Assembly (NCBI RefSeq): GCF_020497125.1
Contig: NC_059081.1
Location: 57,432,768-57,496,767 of the forward strand
Source of the DNA: Mauremys mutica
Taxonomy: Eukaryota > Chordata > Testudines > Geoemydidae
DNA: 64,000 nt
Direction: 5' to 3'
The position numbers and the translations under genes were made by a program. Shown piece after piece: positions 34,801 through 41,106 of this stretch. Each line of letters starts with the position of its first letter. Position 1 is the first letter of the stretch. The notes below the pieces were generated by a model. It ran no database searches. It was not told the DNA's origin and saw nothing but the letters and a program-made list of their open reading frames with translations.

Positions 34801-35841
34801 AAATTTAATTAATAATATTGCAGTAGTACCTCGGAGCCCTTGTCCTAGATCACCCCCTTTCTCCCACCCCCTCAGAGTTGTGCTAGGGGCTGTACAAATA
34901 AAATAAAACCCACAGACCCTGTCTCCAATGCTTACAATTTAAGTAATCAAAGCTGCAGTGAATGTCTCTGGCTTTTAACATTCATATGTAAAAGCAGCAA
35001 AGAATCCTGTGGCACCTTATAGACTAACAGACGTTTTACAGCATGAGCTTTCGTGGGTGAATACCCACTGCATCCGACGAAGTGGGTATTCACCCACGAA
35101 AGCTCATGCTGCAAAACGTCTGTTAGTCTATAAGGTGCCACAGGATTCTTTGCTGCTTTTACAGATCCAGACTAACACGGCTACCCCTCTGATACTAAAC
35201 ATTCATATGGAAACTCAAGACAGCACCTGTCCCAACTGCCAAACAGTGATTTGGAACTGATTTGAATTTGGAACTGAGACATTAACATGACTGTTTTTTT
35301 TATTTCATAGCTACTTCTAGATTTCATACCAAGTTCTCAATATCCATATAAGTGATGACATCAGTGCAATTCTGAAGCATTAACTGCTACTGCAGAGTTG
35401 CACATATCAGGATTTGAGTCCCATAAAGTCTAAAGGGATCACACAGAACACCATAAAAAGACACCCCAAGCCAAGTTTTTAAAAGGAGATGCTCACATGA
35501 CATTACCGCTGCTGGGAATATGCAAATTGTTAACATCCAAAATTTTCAGGAGCAACTAGTGATTTTAGGTGCCTCAGTTTTCAGATACTAGTTATCAGGA
35601 AGTGCTTAAGCACTTGCTTTCTGAGCAATCAGACCCCTCCAAGATGAAGTTGGGCACCCAGAGGCTACCAATCATTTTGACGACCCTGACCCTTGATACA
35701 TTTCAATATCTGCAAAATAAGTTGCCTGTTTACGCTTAAACCACTAGTACCTCCGTTATCAGAAATGTGCTTCAGAACATCTTCATCTGCCACAAACCTG
35801 GCTTCCAGGACCTTGTTTCTCTTTAACTCCAGCTGACTCAT
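11942..35841 (-). CDS. ORC2: Origin recognition complex subunit 2, complete coding region
   Basis: ORC2 is a core subunit of the nuclear origin recognition complex, which marks replication origins and loads MCM helicase with CDC6 and CDT1. There are 16 coding exons, listed from 5' to 3' on the minus strand: 35751-35841, 34615-34761, 33764-33850, 32625-32717, 31252-31283, 29323-29380, 26106-26287, 25317-25415, 23264-23373, 21292-21424, 20714-20810, 17665-17811, 16702-16873, 13948-14009, 12831-12949, 11942-12028. The total is 1716 nt, or 571 residues plus TGA, close to the 577 I recall for human. Every junction is GT-AG and every phase joins. Residues 1-260 are charged and probably disordered. 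About 265-480 is the AAA+-like fold, with a degenerate nucleotide loop ([10 protein letters not shown], about 308-317) and LLIHNLDS (about 384-391). The C-terminal 90 residues form the winged helix ([15 protein letters not shown]). No break or lost exon is seen. Confidence 0.97.
12831..12949 (-). CDS. ORC2: ORC2 coding exon 15 (winged helix)
   Basis: The exon encodes [20 protein letters not shown] and [16 protein letters not shown], the helix-turn-helix part of the winged helix. The donor is CGG|GTGAGC. Confidence 0.97.
13503..13552 (+). repeat. CR1 3'-end fragment inside a MIR-like SINE
   Basis: ATAGAACTTAAGATCAGAAG and GATCATCTAGTCTGAC follow the well-known CR1 3' motif. It interrupts a MIR-like run: AAGTGGCTTGACTAAGGTCA lies to its left, and AGTGGCAGAAGCAGTAGCAG with GACTCCTTG lies to its right. 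Confidence 0.55.
13948..14009 (-). CDS. ORC2: ORC2 coding exon 14 (62 nt)
   Basis: The exon encodes [20 protein letters not shown] at the entry to the winged-helix domain. The donor is CCAG|GTACCT. Confidence 0.95.
14272..14756. mobile_element. Non-autonomous hAT element with perfect target duplication
   Basis: Ends are CAGGGGTGGGCAAACTATGG and, in reverse, CAGGGGTGGGCAAACTTTTT. Flanks CCATAGAG at 14264-14271 and 14757-14764 are identical. The interior is GC-rich with C-rich short tandem text (CACCCCAACCCC...) but no transposase. It lies in an ORC2 intron. Confidence 0.93.
15953..16682 (+). repeat. SINE (MIR-like head, CR1/L2-like tail) split by a hAT
   Basis: The left part 15953-16084 runs from GTTAAGGAACTGGACTGGGA to CTCAGTTCCCCATATG. 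The right part 16524-16682 resumes with CCCATATGGAAACTGGGGAT and ends with GACTGTCTCTTACTACATGT and CAGTACCTAACACAA. A local direct duplication of the AATGACACCAGGCAAGTCAC region occurs at about 16001-16052. Confidence 0.65.
16085..16523. mobile_element. hAT-like MITE, 439 bp, perfect 8-bp duplication
   Basis: Ends are TAGAGTCCTGCGCGGATATA and, in reverse, TAGAGCCCTGTGTGGATACA. The flanking CCCATATG at 16077-16084 and 16524-16531 is identical. It is inserted into a SINE in an ORC2 intron. The overlapping reading frames on both strands are by-products of its GC-rich arms. Confidence 0.9.
16702..16873 (-). CDS. ORC2: ORC2 coding exon 13 (172 nt)
   Basis: The exon encodes [20 protein letters not shown] and [20 protein letters not shown], nearly identical to the mammalian protein. 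The acceptor is GTATCTAG and the donor is CAAG|GTAAGA. Confidence 0.97.
16983..17240. mobile_element. hAT (Charlie-like) MITE, 258 bp
   Basis: Ends are CAGTGGTCCTCAGCCTTTCC and, in reverse, CAGTGGTTCTCAACCAGGGG. Flanks are CCTTAGAG (16975-16982) and CCTTAGCG (17241-17248), a decayed 8-bp duplication. It lies in an ORC2 intron. Confidence 0.9.
17665..17811 (-). CDS. ORC2: ORC2 coding exon 12 (Walker B-like strand)
   Basis: The exon encodes [20 protein letters not shown] and [12 protein letters not shown]. It joins to the next exon to restore Met at the junction (A|TG). The acceptor is CCTTTGTAG and the donor is CTCA|GTGAGT. Confidence 0.96.
18144..18919. mobile_element. hAT (Charlie-like) element, 776 bp, inverted relative to 1969-2584
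   Basis: The right end in reverse is CAGTGGTTTTCAAAC and the left end is CAGTGCGGGTCGCGGCCCAG. Flanks are CTCTACAC (18136-18143) and CTCTAGAC (18920-18927). The left third matches the reversed right end of the element at 1969-2584, for example CATTAAAAGTCCCATCGGTG and GTGCTGCCCAGCT. Its right part is a C-rich degenerate tandem stretch. Confidence 0.88.
19092..19357. mobile_element. MITE with about 40-bp inverted ends
   Basis: The left end GGGTCTCTCTACACAGCAGC followed by TAGGAGATGTAATTCCCAGC is mirrored by the right end. In reverse the right end is AGAGTACATCTGTGCAGCAG, then CTGGGAGATGCAATTCCCAGC. No clear target duplication was found, and the superfamily is uncertain. Confidence 0.65.
19787..19815 (+). 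repeat. (CA)n microsatellite
   Basis: About 14 uninterrupted AC units lie within an ORC2 intron. Confidence 0.95.
20714..20810 (-). CDS. ORC2: ORC2 coding exon 11 (97 nt)
   Basis: The exon encodes [20 protein letters not shown] and MKRFKE within the AAA+-like fold. The acceptor is GTTCCAG and the donor is GAAG|GTAAAG. Confidence 0.95.
21292..21424 (-). CDS. ORC2: ORC2 coding exon 10 (degenerate nucleotide-loop exon)
   Basis: The exon encodes [20 protein letters not shown] and [22 protein letters not shown] occupies the Walker A position but lacks the canonical GKT/S, as expected for ORC2, which does not bind ATP conventionally. Confidence 0.96.
22145..22515 (+). repeat. Possible LINE (L2/CR1) 3' remnant
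   Basis: The C/T-rich, A-poor text up to TTAGAATCGAATCCTCTAGA and GGCAGAGACCTTGTCTTCTG, then TAAAGCACCATGGAATC, resembles LINE or SINE tails of the type found at 16600-16660. Family assignment is weak. Confidence 0.35.
22525..22711. mobile_element. Tc1/mariner-type MITE flanked by TA
   Basis: Ends are CACCTCTACCCCGATATAGC and, in reverse, CACCTCTACACCTATATAAC. TA lies directly on each side (22523-22524 and 22712-22713). It is 187 bp long with no coding capacity. It lies in an ORC2 intron. Confidence 0.82.
23264..23373 (-). CDS. ORC2: ORC2 coding exon 9 (110 nt)
   Basis: The exon encodes [20 protein letters not shown] and WMLQL at the start of the AAA+-like domain. It ends in phase 2 at TTACA|GTAAGT. 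Confidence 0.95.
23505..23695 (+). repeat. MIR-like SINE, diverged
   Basis: GATGGGGAAGTCAAATGACT, then TGCCCACTTTTACACAG and a following TGTGTCTTGGTCACC, keep the MIR core order. Confidence 0.5.
25317..25415 (-). CDS. ORC2: ORC2 coding exon 8 (99 nt)
   Basis: The exon encodes [20 protein letters not shown] and [12 protein letters not shown] in phase 0 on both sides. The sequence is strongly conserved with human. The donor is CAG|GTAAAG. Confidence 0.96.
26106..26287 (-). CDS. ORC2: ORC2 coding exon 7 (182 nt, acidic/basic linker)
   Basis: The acceptor is TCTCCTTAG and the donor is ACA|GTGAGT. The exon encodes [20 protein letters not shown] followed by a lysine-rich stretch ([20 protein letters not shown]). 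This matches the SDSESEYSASNSE acidic patch of mammalian ORC2. Confidence 0.95.
26965..27028 (+). repeat. Exact 32-bp tandem duplication
   Basis: The unit starts TTAACAACGGGTTCCCTATA and occurs twice head to tail with no difference, inside the hAT element. This implies a recent slippage or duplication event. Confidence 0.95.
27068..27325. mobile_element. Probable nested MITE within the hAT element
   Basis: The left edge reads AGGGTTACCATACGTCC. The right part TAGGCTCCTATTACCCCTCA, then CCCGATTTTTCACACTTGCT, ends TCTGGTCACTCTA, whose reverse (TAGAGTGACCAGA) resembles the left edge. Boundaries and target duplication are not certain. Confidence 0.5.
27555..27629 (+). repeat. G-rich 20-bp minisatellite
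   Basis: Three exact copies of GGGGCAGGGGGCGGCTGGGG fill 27561-27620, with partial copies on both sides. Several G runs of four or more per unit make quadruplex formation likely. The G-rich strand is the template strand for ORC2 transcription. Confidence 0.95.
28228..28447. mobile_element. hAT (Charlie-like) MITE, 220 bp, decayed right end
   Basis: The left end is CAGTGGTTCTCAAACTTTTG. The right end in reverse begins TGAGGATTCTAAAAC, a mutated version. Flanks GCCTAGTT (28220-28227) and ACCTAGCT (28448-28455) fit an 8-bp duplication with two changes. Confidence 0.8.
28971..29210 (-). mobile_element. CR1 LINE 3' fragment with inverted 5' end
   Basis: The text CTACTGGGTCAGACCAAAGG through CACCATTCCTGCCCATCC matches the copy at 33862-34553. 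It is CR1 in minus orientation. At 29185/29186 the sequence switches to the reverse complement of the expected continuation (AAGAACTAGATAAATTC against GAATTTATCTAGTTCTT). Confidence 0.8.
29323..29380 (-). CDS. ORC2: ORC2 coding exon 6 (58 nt)
   Basis: The acceptor is CTTGCAG and the donor is ACAG|GTAAGG. The exon encodes [19 protein letters not shown]. The basic RLRKRL cluster is a plausible nuclear localisation element. Confidence 0.92.
29381..31251 (-). other. ORC2: ORC2 intron 5, no recognisable feature
   Basis: This is a 1.87-kb intron between the 32-nt exon and exon 6. I see no transposon termini or exon-like segment. Confidence 0.7.
31252..31283 (-). CDS. ORC2: ORC2 coding exon 5, a 32-nt microexon
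   Basis: The acceptor is GCTTTACAG and the donor is AAG|GTGAGTG, a strong site. The exon encodes only [11 protein letters not shown] but is required to keep phase between exons 4 (phase 1) and 6 (phase 0). Confidence 0.88.
31284..32624 (-). other. ORC2: ORC2 intron 4, GC-richer but unassigned
   Basis: The part 31440-32290 is richer in GC than neighbouring introns and holds overlapping chance reading frames on both strands. No terminal repeats or conserved protein motif were found. A C run lies at about 32080-32088. Confidence 0.6.
32625..32717 (-). CDS. ORC2: ORC2 coding exon 4 (residues about 109-139)
   Basis: The exon encodes [17 protein letters not shown] and STPQSSKS in the disordered N-terminal part. 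The acceptor is TTTATTTAAAG and the donor is AAGA|GTAAGT. The TP motifs are possible CDK sites (inference only). Confidence 0.92.
33764..33850 (-). CDS. ORC2: ORC2 coding exon 3 (residues about 80-108)
   Basis: The acceptor is AATCTGTTAACAG-like (minus strand CTAACAG) and the donor is CTGG|GTATGT. The exon encodes [20 protein letters not shown] and [11 protein letters not shown]1 tail begins about 12 bp upstream of it on the plus-coordinate side. Confidence 0.93.
33862..34553 (-). mobile_element. CR1 LINE, 3' portion (about 690 bp)
   Basis: In minus orientation it encodes the familiar CR1 C-terminal reading ([30 protein letters not shown]). In plus orientation it shows CCACAGGTTGACTGTGCGTT and GGTGACCCCTAGTTCTTGTG. 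It is 5'-truncated. It lies in the ORC2 intron between coding exons 2 and 3, very close to exon 3. Confidence 0.85.
34615..34761 (-). CDS. ORC2: ORC2 coding exon 2 (residues about 31-79)
   Basis: The acceptor is TGTGATTCTAG and the donor is GAAG|GTATTT. The exon encodes [14 protein letters not shown] and [15 protein letters not shown], aligned by eye with the human N-terminal region. A 30-bp sequence just past the donor recurs at 42236-42265. Confidence 0.93.
34825..34945 (-). repeat. SINE/LINE-tail fragment, reversed
   Basis: GTTGTGCTAGGGGCTGTACA, then ACAGACCCTGTCTCCAATGC and TTACAATTTAAG, is the reverse-oriented tail common to amniote SINEs/L2 and CR1-like repeats. Confidence 0.5.
34988..35162. 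repeat. Long snap-back inverted repeat (82-bp arms, 11-bp loop)
   Basis: The left arm 34988-35069 pairs with the right arm 35081-35162 at 81 of 82 positions; the only mismatch is 35038 against 35112. The loop 35070-35080 is GCATCCGACGA. The right arm continues into CAGATCCAGACTAACACGGC, which looks like the natural continuation of an interspersed repeat, so the left arm is an inverted duplicate. It lies in the first coding intron of ORC2 and would form a long RNA hairpin when transcribed. Confidence 0.95.
35530..35665. repeat. Old interspersed repeat fragment next to ORC2 first coding exon
   Basis: TTTTCAGGAGCAACTAGTGA, TTTTAGGTGCCTCAGTTTTC, and later GAAGTTGGGCACCCAGAGG have the layout of an ancient amniote repeat also glimpsed at about 20040-20160. 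The family is not identified. Confidence 0.4.
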
Positions 35842-35851
35842 AGCAGACAAC
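35751..35851 (-). CDS. ORC2: ORC2 first coding exon (10 nt of 5' UTR plus 91 coding nt)
   Basis: The acceptor GGCATTGCAG ends at 35852 and the exon begins with ten untranslated bases. ATG is at 35841-35839. The exon encodes [20 protein letters not shown] and stops at the donor GGAG|GTACTA. The presence of an acceptor upstream of the ATG means at least one noncoding 5' exon lies in the CpG island. Confidence 0.93.
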
Positions 35852-35879
35852 CTGCAATGCCAACAAGCGTTAACTAGGT

Positions 35880-37330
35880 AGGCGGCCGGGCACTGCCCAC
35901 CCCTCAGCGCACCACGCAAACCCGCAGCTATGCACCCCCCGTTTCCGGGCAGCAAAGCACCACGTGCACCCGGCCGCAATAGCCGCCTTACAGCCAAGGG
36001 GCTGGGCACGGAGACTTTGCAAGGGGGGCGGGGGCGGCCTGGCCCCCCAGCTACCCGCGGAACTGGAGGCGGAGGCTGCAGTGGCTCGAGCCCCGCCCCC
36101 CCGTCTCTCTCCCGCCCCCGCGGCTCACAGCAGCTCCAAGGCGGGTGGCAGCGGCACGAGCCGGAGCGAGGTGCATCCTTCCTGCCTCCGGGCCGCACAG
36201 CACGAATCTACCGCCCTCCCTGGGGGGGGCAACAAGGGGCGGGAACTGCGCGGCACCAATAGGAAACGCAGCTGCGCGAGATCGATCTTCTCGCCAGCAA
36301 ATCAACAACGCCTCTAGCTGGCTCCTTCCGCCCGTCCCAGGAGGTACTCGCCCTCAACCAACCAAGACGGGGGCGTGGCCAGGAAGGTGTCCCGCCCCCA
36401 GACTCCTCCCCCTTCTAGCTCCAGAGCCGAGGCGCCGAGAGCCCCCGGGAGAAGGGGGCGCGCGCGTGCGCGTCGGGCACGCACCGCCTAGGCCCGGCCC
36501 GCCTTAGCCCTGGGCGGGAGCCAGGGCCCGCGCCACTGACTTACTGCTGAGCCGGGGATCGCGGCTCCGCTCGCGGGCCCTGCCCTCGCCGCGCCTCGGG
36601 GCCGCGCCGGCCCCTTTGTAACGCCGGAACAAGCTGCAGAACCGGGGGCCTGGGGTCTTCGGCGGCGGGGGGCCCCGCTTCGGCGGTAAGTCGGCGGCGG
36701 CGGGGGGGTCCTTCCGCTCCGGGACCCGCCGCCCGCCGCCGAATTCCCGCCGAAGCTCAGCTGGGTCTGCGGCGGCGGGGGGTCCTTCCGCCCCGGAGTG
36801 GAAGGACGCCCCGCTGGCGAAGACCAGGAGCAGAAGCAGCTCCGGGGCCCCCGGAACACGTGAAGGACCCCGCTCCAGGGGCCCCGGAAAAACTCTCGGG
36901 GGGGCCCCGGGGCAAATTGCCTCACTCCCCCCCCCCCCCGGGCGGCCCCGCAGAGCCGTTTCCTGAGGCGATCCCGCAGGGCAGGGCTGGCCCGTCCCCG
37001 CCTCGCTGCGGAGCCGGCCGGGCCGGTCACACGCCACCTCAGAGCGCCCTGGCTCGGACACTTGTAACCTGTCAAGCTTCAGGGGCGCCATAGGTCGGGT
37101 TCCCAAGGGCAGGGCGCTGGCGTGGGGGAGCAGAGAGGTACAGGTGGGGGTACCTGCCGCGGGGGCAGTCAGTGGCGGTCGGGTGCCCTAGGGCTCCCGC
37201 TCAGGGCAGCAAGCCCAGCACCCAGCGACAGCCCTCAGTCAGCGCCTCCCTAAGGGACCCCTTTCCTCAGCGCTGTGGGGGAGGTGGGAGCCAGCAGCTG
37301 GGGTTTGCAGGGGCATATAGGCGAACCAGC
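35880..37330. promoter_or_regulatory. ORC2: CpG island, probable ORC2 promoter and first exon(s)
   Basis: The GC- and CpG-dense block stands out sharply from AT-rich surroundings and lies just upstream of the ORC2 first coding exon. That exon has an acceptor before its ATG, so a noncoding exon 1 must be here. Two minus-strand donors are candidates: GCT|GTGAGC at 36129/36128 and GCA|GTAAGT at 36545/36544. GC-rich reading frames on both strands have no recognisable domain. No other gene start is evident, although an antisense noncoding transcript is possible. Confidence 0.8.
36238..36260 (-). promoter_or_regulatory. ORC2: E2F-like site and CCAAT box, candidate ORC2 core promoter
   Basis: The minus strand reads TTCCCGCC at 36245-36238, an E2F-type motif, 10 bp downstream of an inverted CCAAT box (plus CCAAT at 36256-36260). 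This spacing upstream of the GTGAGC donor at 36129 would give a short noncoding exon of about 100 nt. E2F control of replication-licensing genes is established; use at this site is inference. Confidence 0.5.
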
Positions 37331-38744
37331 TGCGGGTGCAGGGGAAGGACGCATGGGGCTTTTTCTGCTCTGGAAAAGGACCCGCCGAGGGACCCTGGAC
37401 AGAGACAGGAAGCTCAAAAACGAGGCCATGTGCAGAAACCCTTTATGTGTGGTAAGCCTAGTTACTCAAACGCCTCCTACCGTTTGTTTCATTTAACAAA
37501 TGGGGTTACTTCTTCAACTATCTGTGTGTGGCGTTCGCTGGAGGGTGCCTCAAAGCCAGATTACCAAACCAACTCCGTTCTTGGTGAATGGAACCTGCCC
37601 ACTTTGCAAACCACCCTCCTGAACACTAAAAACGTTGCTTACAAAAATAAACAAATGCAACAAGGTATGTTACATAATTAAGGAAGACACTCGCAATCTC
37701 CTAAAAGTTGCATGAGGAGTACTGGCCCAATTCCAACTCTGGAGATTACATACTCCCTACCGAAAAGTAGTGAGTGGTGAATTTTATGTTTTACTTAACT
37801 TCTGATCAAACTGCAGCATAAAACTAGTGTATACTGTTAAACAGCTGCCATGTTTCATCCCAAATTAGATACGTCAGAGATAAAGAAATTACATCTGTAT
37901 TGAAATTAATTCCAGTCCTTAATGACAGCAGCAGCATTATTCTACATGCTCAAGCAGGTGTCTGATTTAAAGGAGGCTTTCAATGAGGATATGTGCAGCA
38001 GAGATCATTACTGTTCTTATTTGTGTAAAAAGTGATTCCACAATCTGAAATTTAGATCAGAAGCCCCCTCTCCTACTGAAGTCTTCCTTCACGGCCATAA
38101 TATTTGTATAAACAGGATAGCGGAAAGGGCTCTGTCTCTGCTCATAGCAAATTAGCTTACTGAACTCAGCAGCACCTGGAGTGTGCACCATATAAAGATT
38201 TAAGCATATTCCAATATTTTCAGAAGAACTAGTCTCTTGGTTATTATGCAATTCCATTTGTAAAACAGTAACAGAATGATACACTCTCCTCACTACCTGT
38301 GTCCTCTGGGCTTTCTTCCTCCCTTTTATTCTCTGCACTTTCCTCTTCTTCCTGTTCCTTCACAAGGATAACCTCCTTTACTCCATATTAAGTTTACTTG
38401 GAAAAAATAAAATCAGTAAATGCTCTTTTGTATGGGATGAAATGTATTTACACAGACTGACACCCAAGGAAAGTTATCAGGTAAATTGGCCTTAGCAGGA
38501 TATTAATCTGAAATACCGTCTATTAGTGTTGACAGATATATACTGCATATTAATTGTCCCATACGCCTCCCTTACCACTCAGTATCTGCACTCAGCATAG
38601 ATCATCTAAGTTTGTAAAATGACCATTTGCATTAAGAAACTGTATAGAAAGATCCACTACATGTTGACACCTTAACAGAAACAAATCTATATATTAAACA
38701 AGAAAACCATGCACAAGTTAAAAAATACAATTGACACAAGGTGT
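37331..38744. other. Spacer between ORC2 CpG island and HYCC2 3' end
   Basis: No gene or transposon is identified. A glutamate-rich open stretch on the minus strand at about 38297-38385 lacks convincing exon borders. Confidence 0.55.
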
Positions 38745-40716
38745 ACACATTCATCCAGAAACAATATTTATTTAACATCATGTATATATATATATTCTGC
38801 ATTGCAGACTGTTTTCCATTTTATACATCTCTATTTACAGTGATTTAAAATATTCTTTATTTTTTTAATCTCTGGCAAATATATACAAGGTCAACAGTAA
38901 CTACATTTCACATTTCAACAACAATAAACAGCATTAACCAGTTTCAGTAAGACAGTTAAGATAATGGCTTACATGCACCAATAACATGATCTTCAATGTG
39001 TGTTATCTTCAGCTCTGTAAGAATGAAGATTTTTCACTGGTCCCAGGTTAAAGGACATCATGCAACAGAGACTGCATTTACTACCCATTCTGTTTAGTTC
39101 TTCACCAGCACTATATCCTGAATGTTTGGGAGTGCATACCAACATGCAGGGTTACACACTGGTGAAAAAAGAGCATCTACACAATTCAAGCCCTTTTGCC
39201 AAACAGATTTGTCCACAGAAAGTAGGTTATTTGCTGCCTGTCCTCCTTTTGTGACAATGATAAAATTACATAAAATGCCAAAGTAGTAAAAATCCTTCAG
39301 AAATCTTAGTCCAGAGAAACAAACCTTGTATGACAGAAACAGTAAGAAAATACTATCTCAATCCTTGCAGATTGTTTCATTTTGCTAGTCAAACTGACTG
39401 CAAATTCTATTTTGTTACACGAACAGTAAGACTCAAAAGATTCATTGTAAAGTAGAGGAATTTATTACAAATTTAAAAAATACAGCACAGGGTACCTCAG
39501 TTTACTTATAGCAAATAAAAGCTACCATAGTAAGTCCAAAATGTATTGTGTTGAGATGATCTACTTATTCAAAATCTTTACTAGCTTTTGCCTGGTGTCC
39601 TTGATATGGAAAAATGATTCCAGTTAAATGACTCCCTTAAGGTTATTTACTTTATTACATGGTTTCATTCCATAAATAACCAACTAGTAATGCCCTTGCC
39701 CAAAAGTATTTACTGTTTTCTTGCAGAAAAGTGCAATGTAGTGTTTCCAAGTCATATTTGAACACACAAACACAAACATTTTGAACACTAGCAAACCCAT
39801 GAATACTTTGCAAAGACAAGTAATTTATTCTGAGTGATTGCCAACTCATATTGACTGAAAATTAGAAGCCATGTACTTTTTGATAGTAACATTTTTCATA
39901 AACAAAAAATATGCAAGACTAGTGAATGGTCTGAATTGGAGGGAAAATTTTCAGTAGCTTATTTTCTGTCACTTCTAAGTCCTATAATGTCAAGGAGAAG
40001 AAATTTAAATTTACTTAGAGAAACTACTAACAACCTGTTAAATTTCCTATTCAGTGCTGGGAAATAGCAGGATCAATTGTCCTGCACCTGAAATAAAGAT
40101 ACAGTGACAAAGCACCATAAAGGAGTCTAGTCTTATTGGAGGGTACATCTAAACTATTAGTTATTTGTGTTACAGACGCGATATAACTATTTGCTCATTT
40201 GAAGACATTTCAGTAATTAACTTGATTTTTCTAGAACCAATTAATTTTTTTGTTTGGGAATCAATTTTTTTTGAAATTTAGTTTGACAGAAATATTCAGC
40301 CAAAATACTGGGGTCTTCTGCTCTATTCACTCACACTTCACTGCTTGTAAACCTGTAATAGGCATTCATGACAAAATAATTAGTTGACAAAGTCCTAGCT
40401 CAAAATGTAGTCCAGGATCTCAAAATAACTGTACAACTGTTTCCATCCATGTTTCCTCACAGGAATAGAAAAGCTATCCTTTACATTAGAAGGGACAATT
40501 TTTTGAAGGATGGACCCCATTTTAATTACATTTGGTCCCTTAATGGTCTCTTGGTATACTGTCTGATGCATGTAGGAAAGATAAAAAGGAATTTGCTTTT
40601 CTATACTCCTATAGGGATCACACTAAATCCTGAAACAGAAACAGCAGTTTGCATCTAATTTAGTTAAATCTAGAATTAAGCTGTCTGGGTTGGGGTAGAT
40701 TGTCCACTAATAAAGT

Positions 40717-41106
40717 TCATTTCTCATCCAGATTGTATCTGAGGTTCTCCGTATTAGACTTCAAGGGATAACTACAAAATAAACGGAACTTATTCTTATT
40801 GCAGATACTGACCCTAGCCAACCCTCAGGTAAAATTTACTCATTAATTTAAGTGCCTACAGCTATTTTCTTTCTTCCTGTTTTATGCTTTGCAAGCTCGG
40901 CTTAATAAGGTAGGATTTTAAAAAGCCATATTAAAAATATTAGCAATGGTCATATGAACATATGTATGCCAGCCTTGCGAAATCTTATTCTCACACTCAC
41001 TTGGGGTGTTTTGTTTTGATGTACCAGTGACGGATCAGTTTCCCCCACTCCTCTCCATTGTCTTCCATCGAAATGTAATAGGCTGGTATATATATTGGGC
41101 TCTCAG
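40717..41106 (-). CDS. Unassigned two-exon coding candidate with stop codon
   Basis: Segment A (41001-41106) begins at acceptor AGATCAG. An alternative start is 41111 after ATAATAG. It reads AESPIYIPAYYISMEDNGEE, then WGKLIRHWYIKTKHP, and ends at CCCCAA|GTGAGTG. Segment B (40717-40771) follows acceptor TTTATTTTGTAG and reads YPLKSNTENLRYNLDEK then TGA. The two join in phase (AA|T gives Asn). With the 41106 acceptor, segment A starts in phase 1, compatible with splicing from either HYCC2 exon that ends in phase 1 (53963 or 52362). It could be an alternative HYCC2 C-terminus, the end of another minus-strand gene, or chance. I cannot match it to a known protein. Confidence 0.4.

Noticed and set aside
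35930..36507. Plus-strand frames of 110-120 codons opposite the ORC2 first exon
   Set aside because: These are GC-driven shadow frames. No homology, and no donor or acceptor fits an antisense coding gene.
36488..37106. About 200-codon minus-strand frames in the CpG island
   Set aside because: They are low-complexity Pro/Arg/Gly text produced by high GC, open in several frames at once, with no recognisable protein. Noncoding exon 1 and promoter sequence are a better explanation.
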